A DNA stretch of 64,000 bases from Roseivirga sp. 4D4 (GTDB lineage Bacteria; Bacteroidota; Bacteroidia; Cytophagales; Cyclobacteriaceae), in NCBI RefSeq assembly GCF_001747095.1, contig NZ_MDGP01000001.1:3207001-3271000 (forward strand), read 5' to 3'. A model generated the notes under the pieces. The model worked only from the letters and a program-made list of their open reading frames with translations. It had not been told where the DNA came from and ran no database searches. The position numbers and the translations under genes are program-made. Below are positions 18,903-26,999 of this stretch, piece by piece (position 1 is the first letter of the stretch; each line of letters opens with the position of its first letter).

Positions 18903-19490
18903 TTAGATCTGGGCTTCTCTTTTTAAGAAACGCTTCTGAAAGATTAGAATTACAAACACCCCAATGAAGATGGCGGCATCGGCTATATTGAAGATTGGCC
19001 ATAGCGCAACTTTCTTTCCTCCCCAAATCGGTATCCAGTCTGCTACATAGCCCTCCCAAACATCGAGATAGAGCATGTCGATCACCTGCCCATGAAACCA
19101 GGGCGTGATGACATCATAAGGAGCATTGTCCAAGAACACGCCATAAAAAATACTGTCTATCACATTGCCGATTGCTCCTCCAAGAATGGCGGCAATACTC
19201 CATAGCAATCCGGGGTGGTATTTTTTTTTGGCCATTCGATACAGCACGATACCTATCACCACCATGGCCAACATTCGGAATATGGTGAGGCCGAGTTTGC
19301 CATACTCCGAACCAAAGCGAAGCCCAAAAGCCATCCCTCTGTTAAGGATATAATGGAGCTTAAACCAATCACCCAATATGTTGATCTCGCCCGTTGGGCC
19401 CATCGCCATATTGAAATGCACCACTAGTTTTACCACCTGATCGATGATAATTACTCCCAAGGTTAAAAAGAAGTATTTGAGGTGCTTCAA
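18903..19490 (-). CDS. lspA: Lipoprotein signal peptidase (LspA)
   Basis: Inner-membrane aspartyl protease that removes the signal peptide of diacylated prolipoproteins, which this window encodes in number. Visible motifs: Asp17 and Lys in helix 1 (DQVVKLVV), NRGMAFG (residues 50-56), catalytic Asp112 in GNVIDSIFYG and catalytic Asp171 in FNIADAAIFIG. Length is 195 residues; the extra length over the E. coli enzyme is mainly a periplasmic insert between the two aspartates (about residues 118-160), as usual in Bacteroidota. The start is TTG at 19490; the next Met (residue 28) would delete helix 1. It follows ileS by eight bases, the same ileS-lspA order as in many bacteria. Confidence 0.95.
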   Translation of the reverse strand: MKHLKYFFLTLGVIIIDQVVKLVVHFNMAMGPTGEINILGDWFKLHYILNRGMAFGLRFGSEYGKLGLTIFRMLAMVVIGIVLYRMAKKKYHPGLLWSIAAILGGAIGNVIDSIFYGVFLDNAPYDVITPWFHGQVIDMLYLDVWEGYVADWIPIWGGKKVALWPIFNIADAAIFIGVFVILIFQKRFLKREAQI

Positions 19491-19498
19491 GCTTAAAC

Positions 19499-22400
19499 TT
19501 ATCTCACTGAAATGCTAAGATCAATTTTCCAGTCATCAATTTCAACGGTCTGTGCCTGTTCTAAGGCATCCACTAATTCCAAGCTGAGTGCCTGAGTCTC
19601 TTCACAGATATAGTCTCTATTTGAGCTCAATGCTTGGTTTACGATGTCTTCATTGTTCAGAACGCGTACATCAATCTTGTCTTGCACATCCAGTCCCTGA
19701 TCTTTTCTCAAGTTCTGAATACGGTTGACCAAATCTCGAGCAATACCTTCCTGACGAAGTGCTTCGGAAATGGTAATGTCAAGTGCGACAGTGGTTTTTC
19801 CTTCTGTCGCTACTGACCAACCTGGAATATCTTCGCTGCTGATTTCAACGTCATCAATGGTAAGCTGGATGGTTTCATCCTCCAAAGCCAAATCATATTG
19901 ACCCTCTTTCTCAATTGTCGCAATGTCTTCCTGACCCCATTGGTTAATAGCGCCTGAGATCAGCTTCATCTTAGGACCGAATTTCTGACCTAGTGCTCTG
20001 AAATTAGGCTTCACTTTCTTTACTAAGACTCCTGAAGTATCGTCCAAAAACTCAACGTTCTTGACATTGACTTCAGACATAATTAAGTCTGCAACAGCTT
20101 CCACATGATGACGTGTAACTTCATCCAACACTGGAATCATAATCTTAGAAAGTGGCTGCCTTACTTTTATCTTCTCCTTCTTGCGGATTGAATGCGTGAG
20201 GGAAGAAACGGTCTGAGCCAATGCCATCTGCGCCTCTAAATCATTGTTAATGCAAGCCTCATCGGCCACAGGAAAATCCGTCAAGTGAACAGATTCACTT
20301 TGATCAAGTCCACTTACAGCATTCAGGTCATTGTATAGGTTTTCCATGTAGAAAGGCGCAATTGGTGCACCTAACTTGGCCACAGTCATTAAACAAGTAT
20401 ATAGGGTCTGATAGGCAGCACGCTTATCATCATTATACTCGCCCTTCCAGAACCGTTTCCTATTCAGACGGACATACCAGTTACTCAGCTCATCGGCCAC
20501 AAAGTCCATGATGGCTCTGGCAGCACGTGTCGGCTCGTACTCATCATAAGCAGCATCCACCGTTTTGATGAGAGTATTGAGTCTTGAAAGAATCCAACGA
20601 TCACTTTCTGGTCTTTCAACCAAAGGAATTGCAGCTTCTTCGAATTTGAATCCGTCAAGATTTGCGTATAGCGCGAAGAAGTTATAGGTATTATGAAGTG
20701 TACCGAAGAACCTTCTTTGTACCTCGCCTACGCCTTCAATATTGAATTTTAGGTTATCCCATGGGTTCGCATTGGAGATCATATACCAACGTGTGGCATC
20801 TGGTCCGTACTCCCCGATGGTCTTGAATGGATCTACGGCATTGCCCAATCGCTTGGACATTTTATTGCCATTCTTATCCAGTACGAGCCCGTTCGCTATT
20901 ACGTTTTTAAAGGCCACTTTATCATGAAGCAATACGCCTAAAGTATGGAGCGTAAAGAACCAACCTCGTGTTTGATCGACTCCCTCAGCGATGAAGTCTG
21001 CCGGAAAGCTCTTTTCAAAAATGTCTCCGTTCTCAAATGGATAATGCCACTGTGCATAAGGCATTGCTCCCGAATCGAACCAAACATCGATCAAGTCGAG
21101 CTCACGCTTCATTTTTTGACCAGAGTCACTGACTAAAATGATGTCGTCTACATAAGGTCTATGTAAATCAAAGTCATCAGAAATCTGCTCATTCATGAAA
21201 CCAGCATCTACTGACTTCTGAACCTCATCTTTCAGCTCAGCGATCGAACCGATACACTTTTGTTCTTTCTTATCTTCAGAAACCCAAATCGGTAGTGGTG
21301 TTCCCCAATATCTCGATCTACTGAGGTTCCAGTCTACCAGGTTCTCCAACCAATTACCAAAACGGCCTTCGCCCGTAGAGGCTGGCTTCCAGTTGATGGT
21401 CTTGTTGAGTTCTACCAATCGATCCTTATAGGCGGTGGTTTTGATAAACCATGAATCCAATGGATAGTAAAGCACTGGTTTATCTGTGCGCCAGCAATGC
21501 GGATAGGAGTGCTCGTATTTTTCGACTCTAAAGGCTTTGTTTTCTTCCTTCAGCTTAATGGAAATCAATACATCTAGCGACTTTTCAGGAGCCTCCTCTT
21601 CTTTGTAGTATTGATTTTTGACGTACATGCCGGCAAAATCCGTGATCTCTTTCACGTATCTACCTTGCTTGTCCACGATCGGTACATCCTTACCCTCTTC
21701 GTCTTTCACGAAGACACCTGGCATATTGTACTGTGCAGATGTTCTAAAGTCATCGGCACCAAAAGTCTTTGAAATATGAACGATACCCGTACCATCTTCC
21801 GTAGTTACAAAGTCGCCCACTACCACTGTAAAAGCTGGTTTCTCTAAAGGAATGTATGGCATCAGCTGCTCATAGTCCATTCCTTCCATATCACGGCCTT
21901 TGAAAGAATCAATTACTTCAAAAGGAATAAGCTTGTCACCTGGATTGTAATCCTCAAGCTTCAAGTCTTTGGCCTTGTCATTGAAATAGTAACCAACTCG
22001 ATCCTTTGCAAGGATGACATTGATCGGTTCAAAGGTGTACTGATTAAAAGTCTTCACCTTCACATATTCAATCCCAGCGCCTACAGCTAAGCCATTGTTT
22101 GCCGGAAGCGTCCACGGTGTGGTCGTCCAGGCAAGGATGTAATCATTCTCAGTACCAGATACTTTAAACTGGGCCGTTAGTGACGTATCCTTGATGTCTT
22201 TGTAAGTACCTGGTTGGTTCAACTCGTGGGAACTTAGACCAGTACCAGCAGCAGGAGAATAAGGCTGTATCGTATAGCCTTTGTAGATGAGGTCTTTGTC
22301 ATAAAGCTCTTTTAGCATGCTCCAGACTGACTCGATATATTCTTTTTCGAAAGTGATGTATGGATTGTCAAGGTCGACCCAATAACCCATCTTTTCAGTA

Positions 22401-22804
22401 AGGTCATCCCAGATATCCTTGAAACGCATCACCGTTTCGCGGCACTTTTGATTGTACTCATCGACAGAGACTTTCTTGCCGATGTCTTCCTTCTTAATGC
22501 CTAGTTCTTTCTCTACCTGAAGCTCAACAGGAAGGCCATGGGTATCCCAACCGCCTTTACGTTTTACCTGAAATCCTTTTTGAGTTTTGTAACGACAGAA
22601 AATATCCTTGACCGTTCTGGCCATGACATGGTGAATACCAGGCGTACCGTTAGCAGATGGTGGCCCTTCAAAGAATGTAAAAGTCGGTTTGCCTTCTTTT
22701 TCAGAAACTGACTTTTCAAAAATCTCATTGTCTTTCCAGAATTGAAGTATGTCTTCGCCAACCTTCGCAAATTCCGGTTTCTTGTACTCTTTATACTTAC
22801 TCAC
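19499..22804 (-). CDS. ileS: Isoleucyl-tRNA synthetase, eukaryote-like type
   Basis: Class Ia synthetase that charges tRNA-Ile. The HIGH-box region is SANGTPGIHHVMAR and the KMSKS box reads NKMSKRLGN. The R in that box, the long C-terminal part and the SSHELNQPGTYKDIKD editing-domain text point to the eukaryote-like IleRS type rather than the classical bacterial type. GTG at 22804 is preferred as start: AAAGGA lies six bases before it and the protein then begins MSKYKEYKKPEF, as homologues do. A TTG at 22819 would add five residues. Length is 1101 residues from GTG. The upstream exporter gene stops just before, so exporter-ileS-lspA probably form one transcript. Confidence 0.96.
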   Translation of the reverse strand: MSKYKEYKKPEFAKVGEDILQFWKDNEIFEKSVSEKEGKPTFTFFEGPPSANGTPGIHHVMARTVKDIFCRYKTQKGFQVKRKGGWDTHGLPVELQVEKELGIKKEDIGKKVSVDEYNQKCRETVMRFKDIWDDLTEKMGYWVDLDNPYITFEKEYIESVWSMLKELYDKDLIYKGYTIQPYSPAAGTGLSSHELNQPGTYKDIKDTSLTAQFKVSGTENDYILAWTTTPWTLPANNGLAVGAGIEYVKVKTFNQYTFEPINVILAKDRVGYYFNDKAKDLKLEDYNPGDKLIPFEVIDSFKGRDMEGMDYEQLMPYIPLEKPAFTVVVGDFVTTEDGTGIVHISKTFGADDFRTSAQYNMPGVFVKDEEGKDVPIVDKQGRYVKEITDFAGMYVKNQYYKEEEAPEKSLDVLISIKLKEENKAFRVEKYEHSYPHCWRTDKPVLYYPLDSWFIKTTAYKDRLVELNKTINWKPASTGEGRFGNWLENLVDWNLSRSRYWGTPLPIWVSEDKKEQKCIGSIAELKDEVQKSVDAGFMNEQISDDFDLHRPYVDDIILVSDSGQKMKRELDLIDVWFDSGAMPYAQWHYPFENGDIFEKSFPADFIAEGVDQTRGWFFTLHTLGVLLHDKVAFKNVIANGLVLDKNGNKMSKRLGNAVDPFKTIGEYGPDATRWYMISNANPWDNLKFNIEGVGEVQRRFFGTLHNTYNFFALYANLDGFKFEEAAIPLVERPESDRWILSRLNTLIKTVDAAYDEYEPTRAARAIMDFVADELSNWYVRLNRKRFWKGEYNDDKRAAYQTLYTCLMTVAKLGAPIAPFYMENLYNDLNAVSGLDQSESVHLTDFPVADEACINNDLEAQMALAQTVSSLTHSIRKKEKIKVRQPLSKIMIPVLDEVTRHHVEAVADLIMSEVNVKNVEFLDDTSGVLVKKVKPNFRALGQKFGPKMKLISGAINQWGQEDIATIEKEGQYDLALEDETIQLTIDDVEISSEDIPGWSVATEGKTTVALDITISEALRQEGIARDLVNRIQNLRKDQGLDVQDKIDVRVLNNEDIVNQALSSNRDYICEETQALSLELVDALEQAQTVEIDDWKIDLSISVR

Positions 22805-22825
22805 TCTAATTCCTTTCAATACTTA

Positions 22826-25249
22826 TTACCTATCGGTAGAACCCAAGAATGGGTCGTCTTTCTTTATCAATAAATTGTCTGTGTCTATCTCTTCGTCATC
22901 ATCTTCGATGTAGAACTCATAGTGCTCAATCAAAGGATGAATCTTTTGGTTTCGCTTTCCACTGTCAAAAACCATCAACAATGCCGGTAACAGTGTCAGG
23001 TTAGTAATCATGGCAAAGAACAAAGTCAGCGATGTCAACAAACCTAGGGCGACCGTCCCTCCGAAATCCGAAAACACGAAAATCACAAATCCGAAGAACA
23101 GTATGATCGAAGTATACAGCATACTCGATCCCGTTTCTCTGATACTATTGCTAATCGCCACGGGCACGAAGAAGTTCTTCGCGAAAAGTTCTTGTCTATA
23201 CTTTGCCAAAAAGTGGATCGAATCGTCAACAGATATCCCAAAGGCAATGCTGAAAATCAATGCTGTGCTCGGTTTTAATGGAATACCAAAGAAGCCCATG
23301 ATTCCGGCCGTCATGATCAATGGAATGAAATTCGGAATCAGCGAAATGATGATCATCCGGATATTGGCAAAAAGGATCGCCATAATCACAGCGATAATGG
23401 CAAAAGCCAATAGCAGGGAGAAACGCAAGTTCTCTATCAAGAACTTATTTCCCTTAACAAACAAAAGAGTCGAACCTGTAACAGCCGTCTCTATCTTCTC
23501 ATCGTCAAAAACCTTATCTATTTCTGGCTGAACTACGTTGGTGATCAGTGAGTCCATTTTCTGGGAGCCTATATCGGCTATCTTCAATGACACTCGCATC
23601 ACCTGCCCTGTAGAGTCCACAAAAGAATCCAATAAACCCGCGTCTCCATCACGATTACTCAAATAGCTGAGAATTACATTCCGATCACTTGGACTAGGGA
23701 GACCGTAAAATCGCTCATTGCCATTATAAAAGGCTTGTCTCACCGCCTTGGCAAAAGAGACGATTGAAATAGGCGAAGAAATATTCTCCAAAGGCTCCAA
23801 AGCTTTTTCCAGACGATCCACTTTTCTGAGATTCCGAGCATTAATAGTGGATTTTGGTTTACCAAAGTCTATAATAATTTCTAGCGGCATTACTCCACTG
23901 AAATTATCCTCAAAGAAATATAGGTCTTGCTTCAGTTCTGACTTTTCAGGAATATCATCGACCATATAGGCCACCGAATAAAGCCTTGTTAAACCGATAA
24001 TAGCGAATGTCAGGATGACTGCCGTGACGGCAAAAACACGATAGCGATGCCTATGGACAATAAGATCCAATAGGCCCAGAAACTTACCCACCGCCTTGAA
24101 TTCTAAATGCTTGAGTTGATTCTTTTTTGGGGCTGGTAAATAAGAAAGTATGCCTGGGATCAGAATGATACTGACTATAAAGGTCGCCAGAATATTGATT
24201 CCAGCTACCAGGCCAAACTCCTTGAGTAATTTGATATCGGTAGTTACCAGAACTAAGAATCCAATCGCAGTAGTAAAGTTCGTAATGAAAGTCACCAAAC
24301 CAATCTTTCGGACCATTCTGCTAAGCGCCTTCGGCTTGTTGCCATGCTTGGCAAACTCTTGATGGTACTTGTTAATTAGGTATACACCATTAGGTATACC
24401 GATGACCACAATGATGGAGGGTATCAAGCCCATCAGGATGGTGATATTGTAGTTCAATAGCCCAATTGTTCCAAGTACCCAAACCACAACCACGCTGATC
24501 ACAATCAATGGCACAAATACGGAAGTGAAGGAACGGAAAAACAGGAATAGAATGAGTGCTGTGATGCTCAAAGACAAGACGATGAAAAGTCTTAGCTCTT
24601 TATTAGTCTTTTGTTGCATGATGGTCCGCACAAAGGGCATCCCAGAATAGTGTAGATCGATGCCTGTATCTGCGGCAAATTCCTCACCTATCTTTTTGAT
24701 CTCATTAACTATGTCATTTCGCCCTGCAGAGTTGAGTACCTCCCGTTCCATATTAATAAGGATCAGCGTTGCACCATTTTCCGGGTTAAGCAATTGGCCA
24801 GCATAGAACTTCAGGCCGAGCGCCTCTTGCAAGAGCGCATCTAATTCTTCCTGGGTTTTGGGGGACTCCTTCATCAGAGCCTCCAGGTCGAAACTCCGGT
24901 TGTCTTGGTTCTTGACAATCTTTTGCAGAGCCGGCAATGATATGACATTACTAATGCCTTCAAGGCCTGCAATCGTTTCGCTTAGTTCTTTGTACTTATT
25001 GAAGTTCTCTAGCTGAAATAGTGTGCTATCCTTTGCACCAACCACCAGGATATTACCGTCCTCGCCAAACTTTTCTTTAAAGTTCTGGAAATAGCGATAG
25101 CTCTCGTCTGTGCTTGGTACGGCTGTATTGAAATTGAATGCCATCTTGACATTCCTTGCCTGATAGCCCATAAAGGCAGTAAACAGGAAGATCGAGATGA
25201 TCAATATAAGCCTGTATTTCAATACGATATGAGGGAGTTTAGACCACAT
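22826..25249 (-). CDS. RND/MMPL-type exporter
   Basis: Integral inner-membrane transporter of the RND superfamily (MMPL/HpnN-like), driven by the proton gradient; the substrate cannot be read, though lipids or hydrophobic compounds are usual for this branch. The pattern is one N-terminal helix, a large periplasmic domain, five helices (LFIVLSLSITALILFLFF; VVVWVLGTIGLL; LIPSIIVVIGIPNGVYLI; and so on), then a second similar half with SIAFGISVDDSIHFLAKYRQ. The latter is the typical duplicated RND helix-4 motif with acidic residues. ATG 25249 is preferred over an upstream TTG at 25267, giving 807 residues. No membrane-fusion or TolC-type partner is adjacent, which argues against a classic tripartite pump. 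Confidence 0.9.
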   Translation of the reverse strand: MWSKLPHIVLKYRLILIISIFLFTAFMGYQARNVKMAFNFNTAVPSTDESYRYFQNFKEKFGEDGNILVVGAKDSTLFQLENFNKYKELSETIAGLEGISNVISLPALQKIVKNQDNRSFDLEALMKESPKTQEELDALLQEALGLKFYAGQLLNPENGATLILINMEREVLNSAGRNDIVNEIKKIGEEFAADTGIDLHYSGMPFVRTIMQQKTNKELRLFIVLSLSITALILFLFFRSFTSVFVPLIVISVVVVWVLGTIGLLNYNITILMGLIPSIIVVIGIPNGVYLINKYHQEFAKHGNKPKALSRMVRKIGLVTFITNFTTAIGFLVLVTTDIKLLKEFGLVAGINILATFIVSIILIPGILSYLPAPKKNQLKHLEFKAVGKFLGLLDLIVHRHRYRVFAVTAVILTFAIIGLTRLYSVAYMVDDIPEKSELKQDLYFFEDNFSGVMPLEIIIDFGKPKSTINARNLRKVDRLEKALEPLENISSPISIVSFAKAVRQAFYNGNERFYGLPSPSDRNVILSYLSNRDGDAGLLDSFVDSTGQVMRVSLKIADIGSQKMDSLITNVVQPEIDKVFDDEKIETAVTGSTLLFVKGNKFLIENLRFSLLLAFAIIAVIMAILFANIRMIIISLIPNFIPLIMTAGIMGFFGIPLKPSTALIFSIAFGISVDDSIHFLAKYRQELFAKNFFVPVAISNSIRETGSSMLYTSIILFFGFVIFVFSDFGGTVALGLLTSLTLFFAMITNLTLLPALLMVFDSGKRNQKIHPLIEHYEFYIEDDDEEIDTDNLLIKKDDPFLGSTDR

Positions 25250-25327
25250 TTTCAAACAAGAGGACAAAGGTAATATTTTCCCCTTTCTATCATATTCGAA
25301 TCACTCCTTATTAATAGGTATAAAAAG

Positions 25328-26638
25328 CTAGCGCATGCTCGGCAAGGATATGCCCATGAGTTTTCTGTAGAGGCTCATTGCGTTGGAATCGGTCAAACCA
25401 GAAATATAATCTAGCAAGGCCCTCAGTGCTGTGTACTGATCGGCACACGTTTTAATCTCCGTTTTCACATCTTCAGGCAATAACCGAAATGCAACGGACT
25501 GTTTCTTAGAGATTGTCGATTGGTTTATCACAGCCGGTACAAATGACTCAAGTAATCCATTCAAGACATTAAAGCCCGCTGCTTCAATCTCAACCACATG
25601 CTGAGCACGATAAATCTTATGAATAGACACATTCTTGATTTCTTCTAAAGCCTCCTTGGCCTGAATATCATCTGTAAGCGATATGTCATATACCCCTGAA
25701 AGTATCTCGGCTTCATTAGCCAAGAAATGTTCAACACTTTGCTCAATGAGTGCCCCGATCGACATTGCTCTTAACAACGCTATTTGCTCGGCCTTACTCT
25801 TTATGGTCTTCAGTTTAGCAGCATCAAACTTAGAACCAATTACCTGAGCATATAAAGCCACAGTATCCTCATGGCTAATAAGTCCCAAGTTACAGCCGTC
25901 TTCCAGGTCGATAATGTGGTAACAAATGTCATCAGCTGCCTCAACCAAAAAGGCCAATGGGTGACGGCACCATTGTTCTTCAGCAAGTGAATGAAGTTGC
26001 AGGTCTTCAGCCAGTGACTTAAAGATTTCTGACTCTGAATGGTAAAAACCGTATTTCTTTTGACTCCTTCTAGGTTTGAATTTATCAGCGACTTTCGATG
26101 GTCTTGGATACTTGGTAAATGCAGCCAGGGTAGGTTTGGTGAGCCTTAAACCCTGATAACCTGATTTATTCAGAAGCCTAAAACCCTGAGCGTTCCCTTC
26201 AAAATTGATTAAATCGAACCATTGTTGCTCCGAAAAATCCGTTTCCAACAAATCCTTATTTGTGACGAAGTAATCAGAAATAGCATCTTCTCCGGAATGT
26301 CCAAAAGGAGGGTTACCAATATCATGAGCCAAGGATGCCGATGCGGTGATCAAACCAAAATCGTTTGCACTAAAGAAAGGCTCCAAATCAGGATGTCTCT
26401 GCAAAATGACCGCACCTACGGTTCTACCCAAAGACCTCCCAACGCTTGAAACCTCGAGACTATGCGTCAAACGATTGTGTACAAAATCATGTTCTGGGAG
26501 TGGATGTACCTGTGTTTTGTCTTGCAACTTTCTAAAAGGATGTGAGAATATTATTCGGTCAAAGTCTCTGTCAAACACCGATCGATCTGTGTTCTTCTGA
26601 TGAGATTCTCCACTATCCAAGAGTACTTTCCAGTCCAT
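25328..26638 (-). CDS. dgt: Deoxyguanosinetriphosphate triphosphohydrolase (dGTPase)
   Basis: HD-domain enzyme that hydrolyses dGTP, or dNTPs in some members, to the nucleoside and triphosphate. Family signatures: DRDFDRIIFSHPFRKLQDKTQV near the N-terminus, the HD metal ligands in HNRLTHSLEVSSVGR and SLAHDIGNPPFGHSGEDA, and AADDICYHIIDLEDGCNLG with the last metal-binding aspartates. At 436 residues it matches the short bacterial form. The gene stands 78 bases upstream of the exporter-ileS-lspA run and may head it or be independent. Its 5' side faces the palindrome-rich leader of the susC operon. Confidence 0.93.
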   Translation of the reverse strand: MDWKVLLDSGESHQKNTDRSVFDRDFDRIIFSHPFRKLQDKTQVHPLPEHDFVHNRLTHSLEVSSVGRSLGRTVGAVILQRHPDLEPFFSANDFGLITASASLAHDIGNPPFGHSGEDAISDYFVTNKDLLETDFSEQQWFDLINFEGNAQGFRLLNKSGYQGLRLTKPTLAAFTKYPRPSKVADKFKPRRSQKKYGFYHSESEIFKSLAEDLQLHSLAEEQWCRHPLAFLVEAADDICYHIIDLEDGCNLGLISHEDTVALYAQVIGSKFDAAKLKTIKSKAEQIALLRAMSIGALIEQSVEHFLANEAEILSGVYDISLTDDIQAKEALEEIKNVSIHKIYRAQHVVEIEAAGFNVLNGLLESFVPAVINQSTISKKQSVAFRLLPEDVKTEIKTCADQYTALRALLDYISGLTDSNAMSLYRKLMGISLPSMR

Positions 26639-26999
26639 TGCAAAAATTGTTTACGGGCTGAAATTAGACATCCTCGGCTTCAGCACAAATTATTATGAAT
26701 TAAACCGTATTTCATGGCTATCCAAACGCTTAAATCGGTTGATGATTTTCGGCTTTTTTTCTGACCGTTTAGAGGGCTCAAGTATTAATTAACATGAGCT
26801 TAATATGAGTCTGCGAATCTGAGAGTTAGATTCACTAAACGTGCGTTTACTATGCGAAAATCGCGATTTACTGCAAACGTTTGCGTTAATTTTAGGTTAA
26901 GTCGGCTATGAATTACCCCCCAGTAATAGTACTTTAAGCATTCGATTGCACTTTTTTGGCCGAATTCGGCCTTAAATCAAGTAAATTAAAAATGATTGT
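26639..26999. other. 361-bp divergent intergenic region between dgt and susC
   Basis: No gene was found here. The dgt-proximal part (26639-26800) is plain AT-rich sequence. From about 26830 the susC-proximal half carries three close palindromes, listed separately, and then a 14-bp perfect palindrome, GGCCGAATTCGGCC at 26958-26971, 28 bases before the susC ATG. The latter could fold as a 5-bp stem with AATT loop in the mRNA leader. No clear TTTG/TAnnTTTG promoter pair could be assigned by eye. Confidence 0.6.
26836..26884. promoter_or_regulatory. Cluster of three operator-like palindromes upstream of susC
   Basis: Three dyads in 49 bp: TAAACGTGCGTTTA (26836-26849, six-base arms around TG), AAATCGCGATTT (26858-26869, perfect) and GCAAACGTTTGC (26873-26884, perfect). 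Centres are 21 and 15 bp apart. The central-CG form of the third, with T before and G after, resembles LacI/GalR-family operators. The palindromes are seen directly; the regulator type is inference, and no LacI gene is in the window. Confidence 0.6.

Noticed and set aside
23010..23531. 173-residue frame on + opposite the RND exporter
   Set aside because: Its hydrophobic-looking product mirrors the membrane helices of the gene on the other strand; no start context or family signature.
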